NCBI GenBank assembly: GCA_963760125.1
Contig: CAVXBV010000010.1
Span: forward strand, 1 to 64,000
Origin: RYN-111 sp963760125
GTDB lineage: Bacteria > Actinomycetota > Actinomycetes > Mycobacteriales > SCTD01
DNA length: 64,000 nucleotides
Reading direction: 5' to 3'
This document shows, in pieces, positions 49,311-59,400 of this stretch. The position numbers and the translations under genes were made by a program. The first letter of the stretch is position 1, and each line of letters starts with the position of its first letter. The notes beneath the pieces were generated by a model. It had not been told where the DNA came from. It did not search any database and saw only the letters and a list, made by a program, of their open reading frames with translations.

Positions 49311-50045
49311 TCAGGCGGTGAGCAGGTTGTTGCGCACGGCGTAGGCCGCAGCCTCGAGCCGGGAGTGCACGCCGAGCTTCACCAGCACGTTCTGCACGTG
49401 GGTCCGGGCCGTGTGCGGGCTGATGAACAGCGTGGCGGCGATGGCGACGGTCGAGGCCCCACCCGCGAGCAGCCTGAGCACCTCGGCCTCCCGCTCGGTC
49501 AGCGGGCCACCGGGGCCGCTGGGCACCAGGGGGGCGCTGCGCTGGGAGAGGTGCCGGACGAGGGCCTCGAGGCGCCGGCCCGAGAGCACGACCTGCCCGT
49601 CCGCCGCGGCACGCACCGCCGAGATGACCTCGGTCACGTCGGACTCGAAGCTCAGGAAGCCCGCGGCGCCCGCGCTCATGACGGAGGACAGCAGCTCAGG
49701 ACTCGGTGACGGGCTCAGCGCCAGCACCGCGCAACGGGGCAGCGCCTCCCGCAACTCCCTCAGCACGGCGACGCCGTCGCACGAGGTGGACTCCACGTCC
49801 ATGAGGACGACGTCGGGACGGCACTGCCGGGCGGCGGCGGGGACGTCGGGCAGTCGGGTGCACGTGCCGACGACGTCGTAGCCACCGCGGTCGGTGAGCG
49901 CGACGCGCAGCACCTCAGCGAACAGCGACTGCTCCATCGCGACCAGAGCGCGTGTCGGGCGATCGACGACGCACAGCCCGTCAGGGCCGTGCCGCTCCGT
50001 CACGCCGTTCTGCAGGCCTGCCTGCTCAGGCACGAACACGGTCAT
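49311..50045 (-). CDS. NarL/LuxR-type response regulator
   Basis: 244 residues from the ATG at 50045; a start at 50111 is possible. Receiver-like N-terminal domain with the phosphoacceptor Asp in CRPDVVLMDVESTSC, followed by a C-terminal LuxR helix-turn-helix (LTEREAEVLRLLAGGASTVA, ATLFISPHTARTHVQNVLVK). No histidine kinase gene is adjacent. It is divergent from a paralogue with a defective receiver (50227), and the two may regulate the surface operon beginning at 51074 and the secreted-protein gene next to it. Confidence 0.85.
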   Translation of the reverse strand: MTVFVPEQAGLQNGVTERHGPDGLCVVDRPTRALVAMEQSLFAEVLRVALTDRGGYDVVGTCTRLPDVPAAARQCRPDVVLMDVESTSCDGVAVLRELREALPRCAVLALSPSPSPELLSSVMSAGAAGFLSFESDVTEVISAVRAAADGQVVLSGRRLEALVRHLSQRSAPLVPSGPGGPLTEREAEVLRLLAGGASTVAIAATLFISPHTARTHVQNVLVKLGVHSRLEAAAYAVRNNLLTA

Positions 50046-50226
50046 CCCAGCACCCCCGTCCACCGTGACCCCAGGGGAAGGAGTGCGGTGAAGGGCTGTG
50101 GCTATCACCAAAATTCACCGGCTGTCCACCTCTGCGTCAGATGACACAGAATGCGCAGCGTGCTCGGGAACGACCGGATGACGCGGGATACCCCAGCCGA
50201 CGTAGTGCGGGTGCTGCTGCCGTGGC

Positions 50227-50994
50227 ATGACCGTTCCCGCGCGGGGCCGCAGGCTCCCTGGGGTGTCGACCTCCCGTGTCCTGCTCGTGGACGAGCGACG
50301 GCTGCTCGCCGGCGGCCTCGCCCAGCTCCTGCGCGAGCACCCCTTCGTCGCTGAGGCGCAGGTGCTGCAGGACCGCACCGCGTTGGCGTCCGCCATGACC
50401 GGCGGGTGGGACGTCGTGCTCTGCAGCGAGCCGTACGCCGGACCGGTGCTGCGGTTGGCCGGTCCGCAGACGCGGGTGCTGGTGCTGGTCCAGGACCCCG
50501 ACGTGCCGAGGGTCGCCGCGCTGCTGCGCCGCGGCGCCGCGGGCGTGTGCTCCCCGGAGGACGGGCTCGAGGACGTGGCTCAAGCGGTCGCGCAAGCAGC
50601 CCGCTGGGAGATGCGGCTGCCGACCCACCTGGTGGCCGGGGTGCTGGAGGAGCTCCAGCGCCTGCAGGTGCTCGCCGACGGCGCCCACGAGGTCCTGGGC
50701 CGCCTCACGGAACGGGAGCGGGACGTGCTGCTCGGCCTGGGCCAGGGCAACGGGCGCACCGAGATCGGTCGCGAGCTCGGGCTGTCCACCAACACCGTCC
50801 GCACCCACGTGCAGCACGTGCTGCGCAAGCTCGGGCTGCACTCACAGCTCGAGGCCTCCGCGTACGCCCGAGACCTCATGGCAGCGCTGGCCGAGCCCTC
50901 CGACGTTCCGGGTGCCCTCGTCCTGGACCTCGACGTACCCCGCCCGGGCCGGGACCCGCGTTCGACGGTGGAAGGGCTCATGCACCTGCAGTAG
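50227..50994 (+). CDS. LuxR-type regulator with a pseudo-receiver domain
   Basis: 255 residues from an ATG at 50227; a GTG at 50263 in front of STSRVLLVDERR is an alternative. The C-terminal LuxR DNA-binding domain is intact (LTERERDVLLGLGQGNGRTE, LGLSTNTVRTHVQHVLRKLG). In the receiver, the strand that should end in the phosphoacceptor Asp reads WDVVLCSEPYAGPV, with Cys-Ser in its place, so normal phosphorylation is unlikely. The protein may respond to another signal or form a heterodimer with the regulator at 49311. It precedes the surface operon by 80 bp. Confidence 0.85.
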   Translation: MTVPARGRRLPGVSTSRVLLVDERRLLAGGLAQLLREHPFVAEAQVLQDRTALASAMTGGWDVVLCSEPYAGPVLRLAGPQTRVLVLVQDPDVPRVAALLRRGAAGVCSPEDGLEDVAQAVAQAARWEMRLPTHLVAGVLEELQRLQVLADGAHEVLGRLTERERDVLLGLGQGNGRTEIGRELGLSTNTVRTHVQHVLRKLGLHSQLEASAYARDLMAALAEPSDVPGALVLDLDVPRPGRDPRSTVEGLMHLQ

Positions 50995-51073
50995 GCGGTA
51001 CGACGCCGTGGCGATGACGGGGGTCGCGCACGACCGCGAGGGTCAGGCGACAGGGACGAGGAGCGGGGGAAGC

Positions 51074-52642
51074 ATGAGTGTGGGGACCGTGGCCGTGAGG
51101 CTGCCACGATCGCGGGTGCGAGGCCGGCACGCCACGAGGGCCACAGCCGCGAGCCGGGCGAGGGCCGTCGCCCTCAGCGGACCGATGGCGCTGACCGCGG
51201 TGGTAGCCGGTGGCGCAGCCCTTCGGCTGGTCCAGCTGGGGACCGTGGGCTTCAACAGCGACGAGGCGGTGTACGCCGGTCAAGCGGCCAGCATCGCGGG
51301 AGACCCTGGCCTGACGCCGTACTTCCCGGTCTTTCGGGCTCACCCGATGCTGTTCCAGACCCTGCTGTCGCTGTTCTACCTGGACGGCGTGAACGACGTC
51401 GCCGGTCGCGTGCTCGCTGCGGCGTTCGGGATCGGCACCGTCGTGGCCGTCTTCCTCACCGGGTCGCTGCTCTACGGTCGGCGCACCGGCCTGCTCGCCG
51501 CCGCCGTCATGGCCGTGATGCCCTACCACGTCATCGTGTCGAGGCAGGTGCTGCTCGACGGACCCATGGCCTTCTTCGCCACGGTCACGCTCTACCTGCT
51601 CGCGCGCTTCGCCCTGAGCGGTCGCGCCTCCTGGCTCTATGCCGCCGGGGGCGCGTTGGGGCTGACGTTCCTGAGCAAGGAGACGGGCGCGCTGCTGCTC
51701 GGCGCGATGTACGCCTTCTTCGCCCTCAGCCGCGAGCTGCGGGTCCGCCTGCGCGACCTGGTGCTCACGGCTGTCTGCTTCCTGGCGGTCGCGACGCCCT
51801 ACCCGTTGTCCTTGGTCTTCAGCGGCAAGAGCTCGACGGGCTCCAGCTTCCTTGCCTGGCAGCTGTTCCGGCGACCCAACCACGGGCTGTGGTTCTACGC
51901 GGCCCACGTCCCTCCCGCCCTCGGCTACGGCGTGGTCCTCGCGGCCCTGGTCGCCGTCGTCCTGACACGGCGCGGCTGGACGTGGCGGGAGACGTTGCTG
52001 CTCTGCTGGGTCGCCGTCCCGGTCGTCGTGTTCGAGGTCTGGTCGGTGAAGGGGTTCCAGTACCTGCTGCCCATCGCGGCGCCGATGGCCATCCTGGCCG
52101 CCCGGGGAGTGCTCCTCCTGCCCGAACGCGCCCGCCTCGTCCAGGCTCAGCAGCGTCGGTGGGTGGGAGCCCTCGTGGCGGTGCTGCTCCTCAGCCTGGC
52201 CGTTCCGTCCTGGCGCGCCTCTCACCCCTCCGGAGACACGACGTTCCTCGCCGGATCCGGTGGTGTGCAAGGCGGTCGGGAGGCCGGTGAGTGGGTCGGC
52301 GCCAACGTGCCGGAGGGGGCGCGCATGCTCGCGCTCGGACCGTCCATGGCCAACATCCTGCAGTTCTACGGACACCGCAAGGCGTTCGGGCTCTCGGTGA
52401 GCTCGAACCCGCTGCACCGCAACCCGACCTACGAGCCGGTCGGCAACCCCGACCTGGCGATCCGCACCAACACGGTGCAGTACGTCGTCTGGGACTCCTA
52501 CTCGGCCGGCCGCTCCCCCTACTTCTCCACCCAGCTCATGAGGTACGTCGAGCGCTATCACGGACGCGCCGTACACACGCAGAGCGTCATCGCCGACGGC
52601 CTGGCCCGACCCGTCATCGTCATCTACGAGGTGCGCCCATGA
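51074..52642 (+). CDS. GT39/ArnT-like integral membrane glycosyltransferase
   Basis: 522 residues from an ATG with GGGGGAAG upstream. About 11 hydrophobic segments. The first outer loop carries VGFNSDEAVYAGQA, the acidic DE motif typical of polyprenyl-phosphate-dependent glycosyltransferases of the GT39/ArnT/PMT type, and ISKE-like LTFLSKETGALL follows later. The enzyme would transfer a sugar from a lipid carrier on the outer face of the membrane to a protein or polymer. First gene of an overlapping operon (next start by ATGA) with exported carbohydrate-related proteins. Confidence 0.8.
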   Translation: MSVGTVAVRLPRSRVRGRHATRATAASRARAVALSGPMALTAVVAGGAALRLVQLGTVGFNSDEAVYAGQAASIAGDPGLTPYFPVFRAHPMLFQTLLSLFYLDGVNDVAGRVLAAAFGIGTVVAVFLTGSLLYGRRTGLLAAAVMAVMPYHVIVSRQVLLDGPMAFFATVTLYLLARFALSGRASWLYAAGGALGLTFLSKETGALLLGAMYAFFALSRELRVRLRDLVLTAVCFLAVATPYPLSLVFSGKSSTGSSFLAWQLFRRPNHGLWFYAAHVPPALGYGVVLAALVAVVLTRRGWTWRETLLLCWVAVPVVVFEVWSVKGFQYLLPIAAPMAILAARGVLLLPERARLVQAQQRRWVGALVAVLLLSLAVPSWRASHPSGDTTFLAGSGGVQGGREAGEWVGANVPEGARMLALGPSMANILQFYGHRKAFGLSVSSNPLHRNPTYEPVGNPDLAIRTNTVQYVVWDSYSAGRSPYFSTQLMRYVERYHGRAVHTQSVIADGLARPVIVIYEVRP

Positions 52643-54127
52643 CCGCCGTACGCCGTTCGCTGGCGCTGCTCGCTGCTGGCGGCCTGCTGCTCCCCGTCCT
52701 CGCCGTCGGCGGTGCGACCATCACGTCGGCCGAGCCCCGCCCTGCGAGTGGGTCGTCCGGCACCGGCCCGGCGGTGACGGGCTTCATCGGACCGCTGACC
52801 GCGGAGCGCACCCCGGCCGAACGGCTCCCGACGACCACGCCGCTCAAGCACGTCATCAGCCTGATGCAGGAGAACCACAGCTTCGACAACTACTTCGGCA
52901 CCTACCCGGGCGCCGACGGGATCCCTGCGGACACTTGCATGCCGCGCGACCCCGAGAACGTCGCCGCCGGGTGTGTGAAGCCCTACCACCTGGGAAACCG
53001 GCCCATCTCGGACCTGGGTCACAACCGCACGGTGTACGACGCGGAGCTGGCCGGCGGTGCCATGAACGGGTTCGTCAGCGCCTTCGCCCGCCAGGGGATC
53101 CAGGACCCGACCCAGGCCATGGGCTACTACGACGACCGGGACATCCCCTGGTACTGGAACGTCGCGGACAACTACGCGTTGTTCGACCGGCACTTCACGT
53201 CGTCTCAGGGCGGCAGCATCAGCAACCACATGTTCTGGGCGACCGGGTCAGTCCGGTCTCCGTCCGAACGGTTTCGAGATCGTCCCCGACGCAGGGTTCA
53301 ACGTCCCGACGATCTTCGACCGCCTCCAGGCGGCCGGGGTGTCCTGGAAGTTCTACGTGCAGAACTACGACCCGACGATCACCTTCCGCAACCGGGCCCC
53401 CGGGGACCGCGGTGCACAGGTCGTGTGGGTCCCGCTGCTGGCGATGCCGCACGTCCTGGACGACCCCGACCTGTTCAAGAACATCGTGCCGATCGAGGAG
53501 TACTACGCGGACCTGGCCGCCGGGACGCTCCCCGCCGTCTCCTACATCGTCCCCTCGGGAGCGAGCGAGCACCCGCCCGGGAGCATCGCCGCCGGGGAGG
53601 CGTTCGTGCGAACGCTGGTGACGTCGTTGCAGCGGAGCAGTGCCTGGCCCACGTCGGCGTTCCTCTGGAGCTACGACGACTGGGGCGGTTGGTACGACCA
53701 CGTCCGGCCCCCGGTGGCCGACGCCTACGGCTACGGGTTCCGGGCGCCGTTGCTCATGGTCAGCCCGTACAGCAAGCGCGGGTTCATCGACCACCGCACC
53801 GCCGACTTCACCTCTCAGCTCGCTCTGATCGAGCGGAACTGGGGTATCGCGCCCCTGACGAGCAGGGACGCCAAGGCCTACCCGTTGACCGACGCCTTCG
53901 ACTTCACCGCCCCTGCCAGGTCGGCGGTCATCCTGTCGACCTCACGGACCCCGGAGGTCCTGGTCGCCCCCCGTCGCAACGTGGTCTACGCGTCGTACGG
54001 CGCCGCAGGGCTCATCTTCCTGGCCGTGGTCGCCCTGGCTGCCCTGCTGGCGCGGCGTCGGACCATCACCCTCCCTGTCTCGGGCGTGCGACGCCCGGGA
54101 CTCCCGCTCGCACCCCGGAGTGCCTGA
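52639..54127 (+). pseudogene. Phospholipase C/acid-phosphatase-type phosphoesterase with a frameshift
   Basis: Frame 1 from ATG 52639 encodes a signal peptide and the N-terminal half (HVISLMQENHSFDNYFGTYP, SQGGSISNHMFWATGS). Near 53250-53265 the frame is lost and the sense continues in frame 2 as NGFEIVPDAGFNVPTIFDRL, then SWKFYVQNYDP, FLWSYDDWGGWYDHVRPP and a C-terminal membrane segment with a basic tail. The ENHSFDxYFG and DDWGGWYDH motifs define the family (PF04185 type). One small indel explains the break, so it is either a recent pseudogene or a sequence error. If intact it would be an extracytoplasmic, membrane-anchored phosphoesterase. Confidence 0.8.
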
Positions 54128-55309
54128 TGCGTTTGCGATGGACTGCCCATCCTCGCGTTCTTGCCGCTCTGCTCGATGGGCGTGGCTGAACCCGGCGTGG
54201 GCCGCCCCGCTCGGCGCGGATCTGGTCACAGTGGCAACGCTGCCGCCGCGCCTGGGTTCGGCTTCGAGTACGCCGGAAAGGCCTACAAGCAGGCGCGGAC
54301 GGCTACCGGGGAGTCAAGTGTCCCCGAGCGCTCCCTGTCCCAGACGAGGACAGCGGGTTGCAGCCGCTCACGCTGCGCGTTCCGCACGGCCCCGGCGAGG
54401 TGGTGTTCGACCGATGGTTCGGCCTCGGACACCTGCACGACGAGGGAGGGACGGCCATGGCGACGCTGAAGACCTCCTACCCGGTACGGTTGGCTTTCCA
54501 GAACCTGGAGGGACCAGTCGGTTCGAAGCAGCGGACCTCGGTTCGGTGAAGCTGAAGAGCAGCACCGGGTACATCGTTGAGGTGCCGGCGAACGAGCCGA
54601 CACGGTCCTGCTGCAGGCGGATCGGGTGGTCCCCGACAACAACGGGCTGCAGGTGAAGCAGCTGTACTTCACGGTCCAGTCGGTGGACGTCGAGGGCAAC
54701 AACGTCGTGAACCGTTCGCAGACCAAGTTCTTCCCCGCCACCGATCGGGTCGTCCAGGTCCCGCTCCTGTTCTTCGACGCCACGGTGCGGGCCCGCGACG
54801 CCCTGTTCGGCTTCGGCCTGTCGGGTGACCTGCTGATGCGCTACCCCAACGGCCAGGAGCGCACGCTGCGGCTCGGATCGGACGGCAAGGTCGAGCTGCC
54901 CGGCCTCGCGCGGGGGCAGTACGACCTGACCGTGTCCGGTCCCGGGTTGCGGGTCTCGCAGCCCGTCTCGATGTCGCGTCGCCAGGTGGTCGACCTGAAG
55001 GTCTTCACCTGGCTGGACGTGGTCGTCGTCAGCGTCCTGGCGCTCGTCCTGGCTGGTGGTCTGCTGTGGTGGGGCCGGCGGCTGCACCGGCGGCGAGGGC
55101 GTTCTGCTCCCGGCCCCGAGGGGGCGGGTCGGGGTCGCTGCTCCCCGAGGAACCGCTGCCCGCCCCGCACCTCCGGCGCAGGTGCCGGAGCAGGGCACCG
55201 AGCCAGCGCCGTGCCGCGAGCCGTCGGTCCCTTTCTCATCCACGCCGGGCCGCTGCCGCCGCGGTCATCGGCCCCGCCGGTGCGGAAAGCGGAGAGCGAG
55301 TCGTCGTGA
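54127..55309 (+). pseudogene. Membrane-anchored exported protein, broken by several frameshifts
   Basis: ATG 54127 overlaps the previous stop (TGATG). The first 20 codons look like a signal-peptide start and end at a stop; the sense then moves through several frames: FEYAGKAYKQARTATGESS (about 54265), LQPLTLRVPHGPGEVVFDRW (about 54360), ADLGSVKLKSSTGYIVEVPA (about 54530) and finally LQVKQLYFTVQSVDVEGNNV to the end with a C-terminal membrane segment (VVVVSVLALVLAGGLLWWG). At least three indels are needed. The intact product would be an exported beta-rich protein anchored at its C-terminus. Family unknown. Confidence 0.6.
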
Positions 55310-56432
55310 GAAGGCTCGGGCCGGCGGTCGTGCTGGCACTCACCCTGACCCTGCTTCCGGTCCAGGGTCAGGCCGCCGCTGCACCCCGCGCGGCCGGAGC
55401 GTCCGCACCCATCCCGGTGCTGGCCTACTACTACATCTGGTTCAACGCCACCTCGTGGAACCGTGCCAAGCGGGACTTCCCCTCGGCCGGTCGCTACACC
55501 AGCGACGAGCCGAGCGTGATGCGTCAGCACATCCGGGCGGCGCAGGCTGCCGGCATCACCGGCTTCCTCGTGTCGTGGAAGGACACGCCGCAGCTCGACG
55601 AGCGGCTGGACAAGCTGGTCCGGGTGGCGGCCGAGGAGCGCTTCACCTTGGGGATCGTCTACCAGGGGCTCGACGTCGTCCGGGAGCCATTGCCGGTCAC
55701 GCGGGTGCGCAACGACCTCGTGCAGTTCTCGAAGCGCTGGGGGAGCAACCCGGTGTTCGACCTGTTCGGCCGTCCCCTGGTGGTGTGGGCCGGGACCTGG
55801 CGGTTCACGACCTCCGAGGTGGACCTGGTGAGCAAGCAGGTGCGACCCGGGTCTTCAGCTCCTGGCCAGCGAGCGGCAGACCAAACGCTGGTCCGAGATC
55901 GGTCCGCTCGTGGACGGGAACGCCTACTACTGGTCCTCCGTGGACCTCGAGAAGGACACCCGCGCCACGAGCAAGCTGCATCGACATGGGCGAAGCCGTC
56001 CACGCCACCTCGGGGCTGTGGCTCCCGTCGGTCGCTCCGGGGTTCGATGCCCGGTTGATCGGCGGGACCAGGGTCGTGGAGCGCCAGGACGGAGCCACGT
56101 TGCGGCAGGAGTGGGCGTCCGCCACGGCGTCGTCCCCTGACGCGCTCGGCCTCATCAGCTGGAACGAGTTCACCGAGGGCACCTACGTCGAACCCAGCCG
56201 GGAGTACGGCGACACGGCGCTGCGCACCGTGGCTGCACTGACCGGCGCCCGTGGTCCCCAAGGGGAGCTCGACTCCTCGTCCCCTGCGGGGACGTCGTCC
56301 TCCGGCCCCTGGCGGGCCGGTCTCATCGGAGGTCTTCTCGTGCTGCTCGTCCTGTTCGCGGTCGTGCGCTCCGTCCGTGTACCTCGATCCGCGCCCGCTC
56401 TCCCCGTCGAACCGCAGGCAGGTACCCCGTGA
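55306..56432 (+). pseudogene. GH71/GH99-like glycoside hydrolase with frameshifts
   Basis: GTG 55306 overlaps the previous stop (GTGA). Signal peptide, then PVLAYYYIWFNATSWNRAKR and IRAAQAAGITGFLVSWKDTP, as in GH99/GH71 endo-acting glycosidases. Frame 1 is lost near 55850; LQLLASERQTKRWSEIGPLV and AYYWSSVDLEKDT follow in another frame to about 55980; the last part (DMGEAVHATSGLWLPSVAPG, GLISWNEFTEGTYVEPSREY, then a membrane segment) is in a third. WNEFTEGTYVEPS is typical of the family's C-terminal active-site strand. Two small indels have broken an otherwise complete gene, or the sequence is in error. Confidence 0.75.
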
Positions 56433-59400
56433 GCCGGGGACCGCGCCTCGTCGGCGCAGGCGTCCTGCTCGCCACCTCGGTCCTCGTCGCGCTCGGGCCA
56501 GGCGCCGGTCACGCCGCCTCGGCCGGTGAGGGCGAGTCCCGGGCGTGGCCGTACTGGAAGACCGACCTGCATGCGCACTCCGTCGTCAGCGGGGACGCGA
56601 CCGCGGACTCAGGGATCATCGCGACGTACGCGAAGGAGCAGGGGTTCAACGCGGTCTACCTGACCGACCACCAGGCCGCCAGCTACAACGTCATCGGTGG
56701 TGTCGTGGCTTCGCACCTGAGCTTCGACGACGACGCGGGAGCCAACCGCCAGTGGAAGGACGAGCCTAGCGCTCCGACCGCGACCGCGACCGCGACGCGG
56801 TCGACCGAGCATGCGCTGAGCGGCACCAACGGCTACCTCGTCTCCGCCACCGGCGCCCGTGAGGCGTTCGGGTGGATCAAGAGGGGTCCGAACCTGCGGA
56901 GCGGTCAGATCACGGCGAAGTTCAGCGTGTACCCCACCAGGATCGACCCCGATGCCGGCCTCTACTTCTCCTTCTCCCTGGGCGGGGACGCCACGGTGCC
57001 GAGTCGGGAGAGCGACGGCTACACCACCCAGGCAGGGACCGTGCTCCCCGGACGCAGCACGACGTTCGTCTGGCAGCTCGGCGCGGCCCGGTCCGCCACC
57101 GACGACGGCACCACCCGGGTGGTCACGAGGCCACTGACCTACTCGCTGAACACCTGGAACACCTACACGATCGACGTGACCCAAGCGATCCTCGACGCGT
57201 TTCCGGATCCGGAAACGCGGCCGGGCGACCTGAACGCCCTGCTCTTCCTGAAGATGGCGGCCTCTTCCTCCGGCGGCACCGCCACCGGGTGGTTCGACGC
57301 CCTGAGCGTCGACGCGGCGAACGCCCCGACCAAGTCCGCCGGCGCCGCAGCGGCGTCGGCGGACGACTTCATCGCCCGCAACGCCGCCATCAGCACCTGG
57401 GACACCCCGACCTTCCGGCTCCTGCCGGGGCAGGAGATGGGGGGCAACGACCACGCTCAGAGGTTGCACTTCCCGATCACCGATCCGGCCCAGTGGCAGC
57501 AGTTCAGCAAGGGCGTGGAGGGCATCCCGACCGTTCAGGCCTCGGGTTACCCGGTGCAGCTGAACCACCCGGGACTCCCCGGTGGCGTGACTGATGAGGA
57601 GGCCTTGACCAACCGCGCGTACGGCGCGGAGGCGATGGAGGCGGTGGAACGCGGGGTGAACGACGTCATGATCCGCGACTTCGACCTTCTCCTGCGTCAG
57701 GGCGAGCCGCTCGTCGGGACGTGGACCAGCGACAGCCACCGCGACGCGACGTTCGGCCCTGCGACCTTTCTTCAGGCTCCGGTGCTCAGCGGCGACGAGC
57801 TCCTGCACAGCCTGTTCGAGGGCCGCGCCTTCCTCGCGAAGGTCGACTTCCCCGGACAGGTGAGCTTCACGCCTGACCTGCGGGGGGGCAGCTACCCGGC
57901 CCGCTACCCGAAGTACCGCAGCGTGGACGAGCCGTTGTCGGCGCTCCGCCTGCAGATCACCGCCGGGATCCCCGCCGGTTCGAGCGTCGTGTGGCTCCGC
58001 GACGGCGCCGTCGTGCGCAGTGACGTGGTCGCGACCGACGGTGGCTACGACGGTCAGCTCGTGCTGTCCGTCCCGTCCGGCTCGACGCCCGTCCGCGCTG
58101 AGGTGCGCCGGCCGGATGGCTCCCGCCTGCTGATGACGGAGCCGGTGATCCTTCGCACCAGTGCCGCGCTGCCACGCGGCGTGTCCGCGCATCTCGAGCG
58201 GGTGGTCACACCCTCGGGGACGGGCTACACGAGTCGATCGATTCCCGGCGTGACCGGCCTCGCCTTCGACGCGGCAAGTGGTGCCCTCACGACGACGGTC
58301 GGAGCTCCCGCGGGAAGTCGTCTCCTGGAGGTTCTGGGCACCGGGTCCCGCGTACCGGCGGAGGTGCGTCGCGACGGTCAGGTCCTGCCTCGGTTGGCCT
58401 CGCGGGCAGCACTGGCCGCGACGGCAGAGGAGGGCTGGGCCTTCGACGAGACGAGGCACGAGCTCGTGGTGCAGGGGATCGGCCAGACCACGTCGACAGC
58501 CCTGAGCGTGACGCTGGTCCCTGGCGCCGACACGACTGCTCCCTCGACGCCGGCGGCGTTCACGGCCCTTGCCCTCAACGCCCGCACGGTTCGCCTGGCG
58601 TGGGAGGCCTCCGAGGACGACACCGGCGTGACGCGGTACGTCGTACGGCGCAACGGGGCGGTCATCACCGCGTTGACGTCGGGGGTGACCACCTGGGACG
58701 ACACGTCCGTGAGCCCTTCCACCGACTACACCTACGCCATCGAGGCGGAGGACGCGGCAAGCAATCATTCTGGCCAGGTCACCGCGCAGGTCCTCACCCA
58801 GAGGACAACGGTGACCACCGTCGGCCCTCTGGCGGACACCTACGCAAGTTCGACGGCGCCGTCGTCGTCCTACGGCACGGCGAAGACGATGAAAGCGGAC
58901 TCGTCGCCTGAAGTGGTCTCGTTCGTACGATTTCCCGCACCTCCGCCGGCCGCTGCCCTTCTGGGTGCGTCCCTGCGACTGACCAGCAGCGCCGCGCTCC
59001 CGTCCGGCGTTCGCGTCCACCTGCTCGACAACCACACCTGGGGTGAAGCGACTCTGAACTGGAACAACGCACCTCCGCGAGGAGCCCAGATCGCCGCCTC
59101 CACAGCGATGTCGGGTGGGGCCGAGTCAGCCATCGACGTCCTCGCTGGGGTGGGCAGTGCCACCGTTGACTTGGCCCTGACTAATCCGAGCCCAACGAAC
59201 GTCAGCCTCTACACCAAGGAGAACGGGACAGCCGTGCCTCGCTTGGTCTACGAGACCTCCACCGTGGCCCCGACCCTCGGGGCGCTCAGCCTCGCGACGC
59301 GCGAGGACCAGCCCGTCACGTTCACCCCGACGGTCGGAGGCGGCAACGGGAGTCCGCTCACGTGCCGCGTCGTGACCCCACCGGCCAGCGGCACGGCGTG

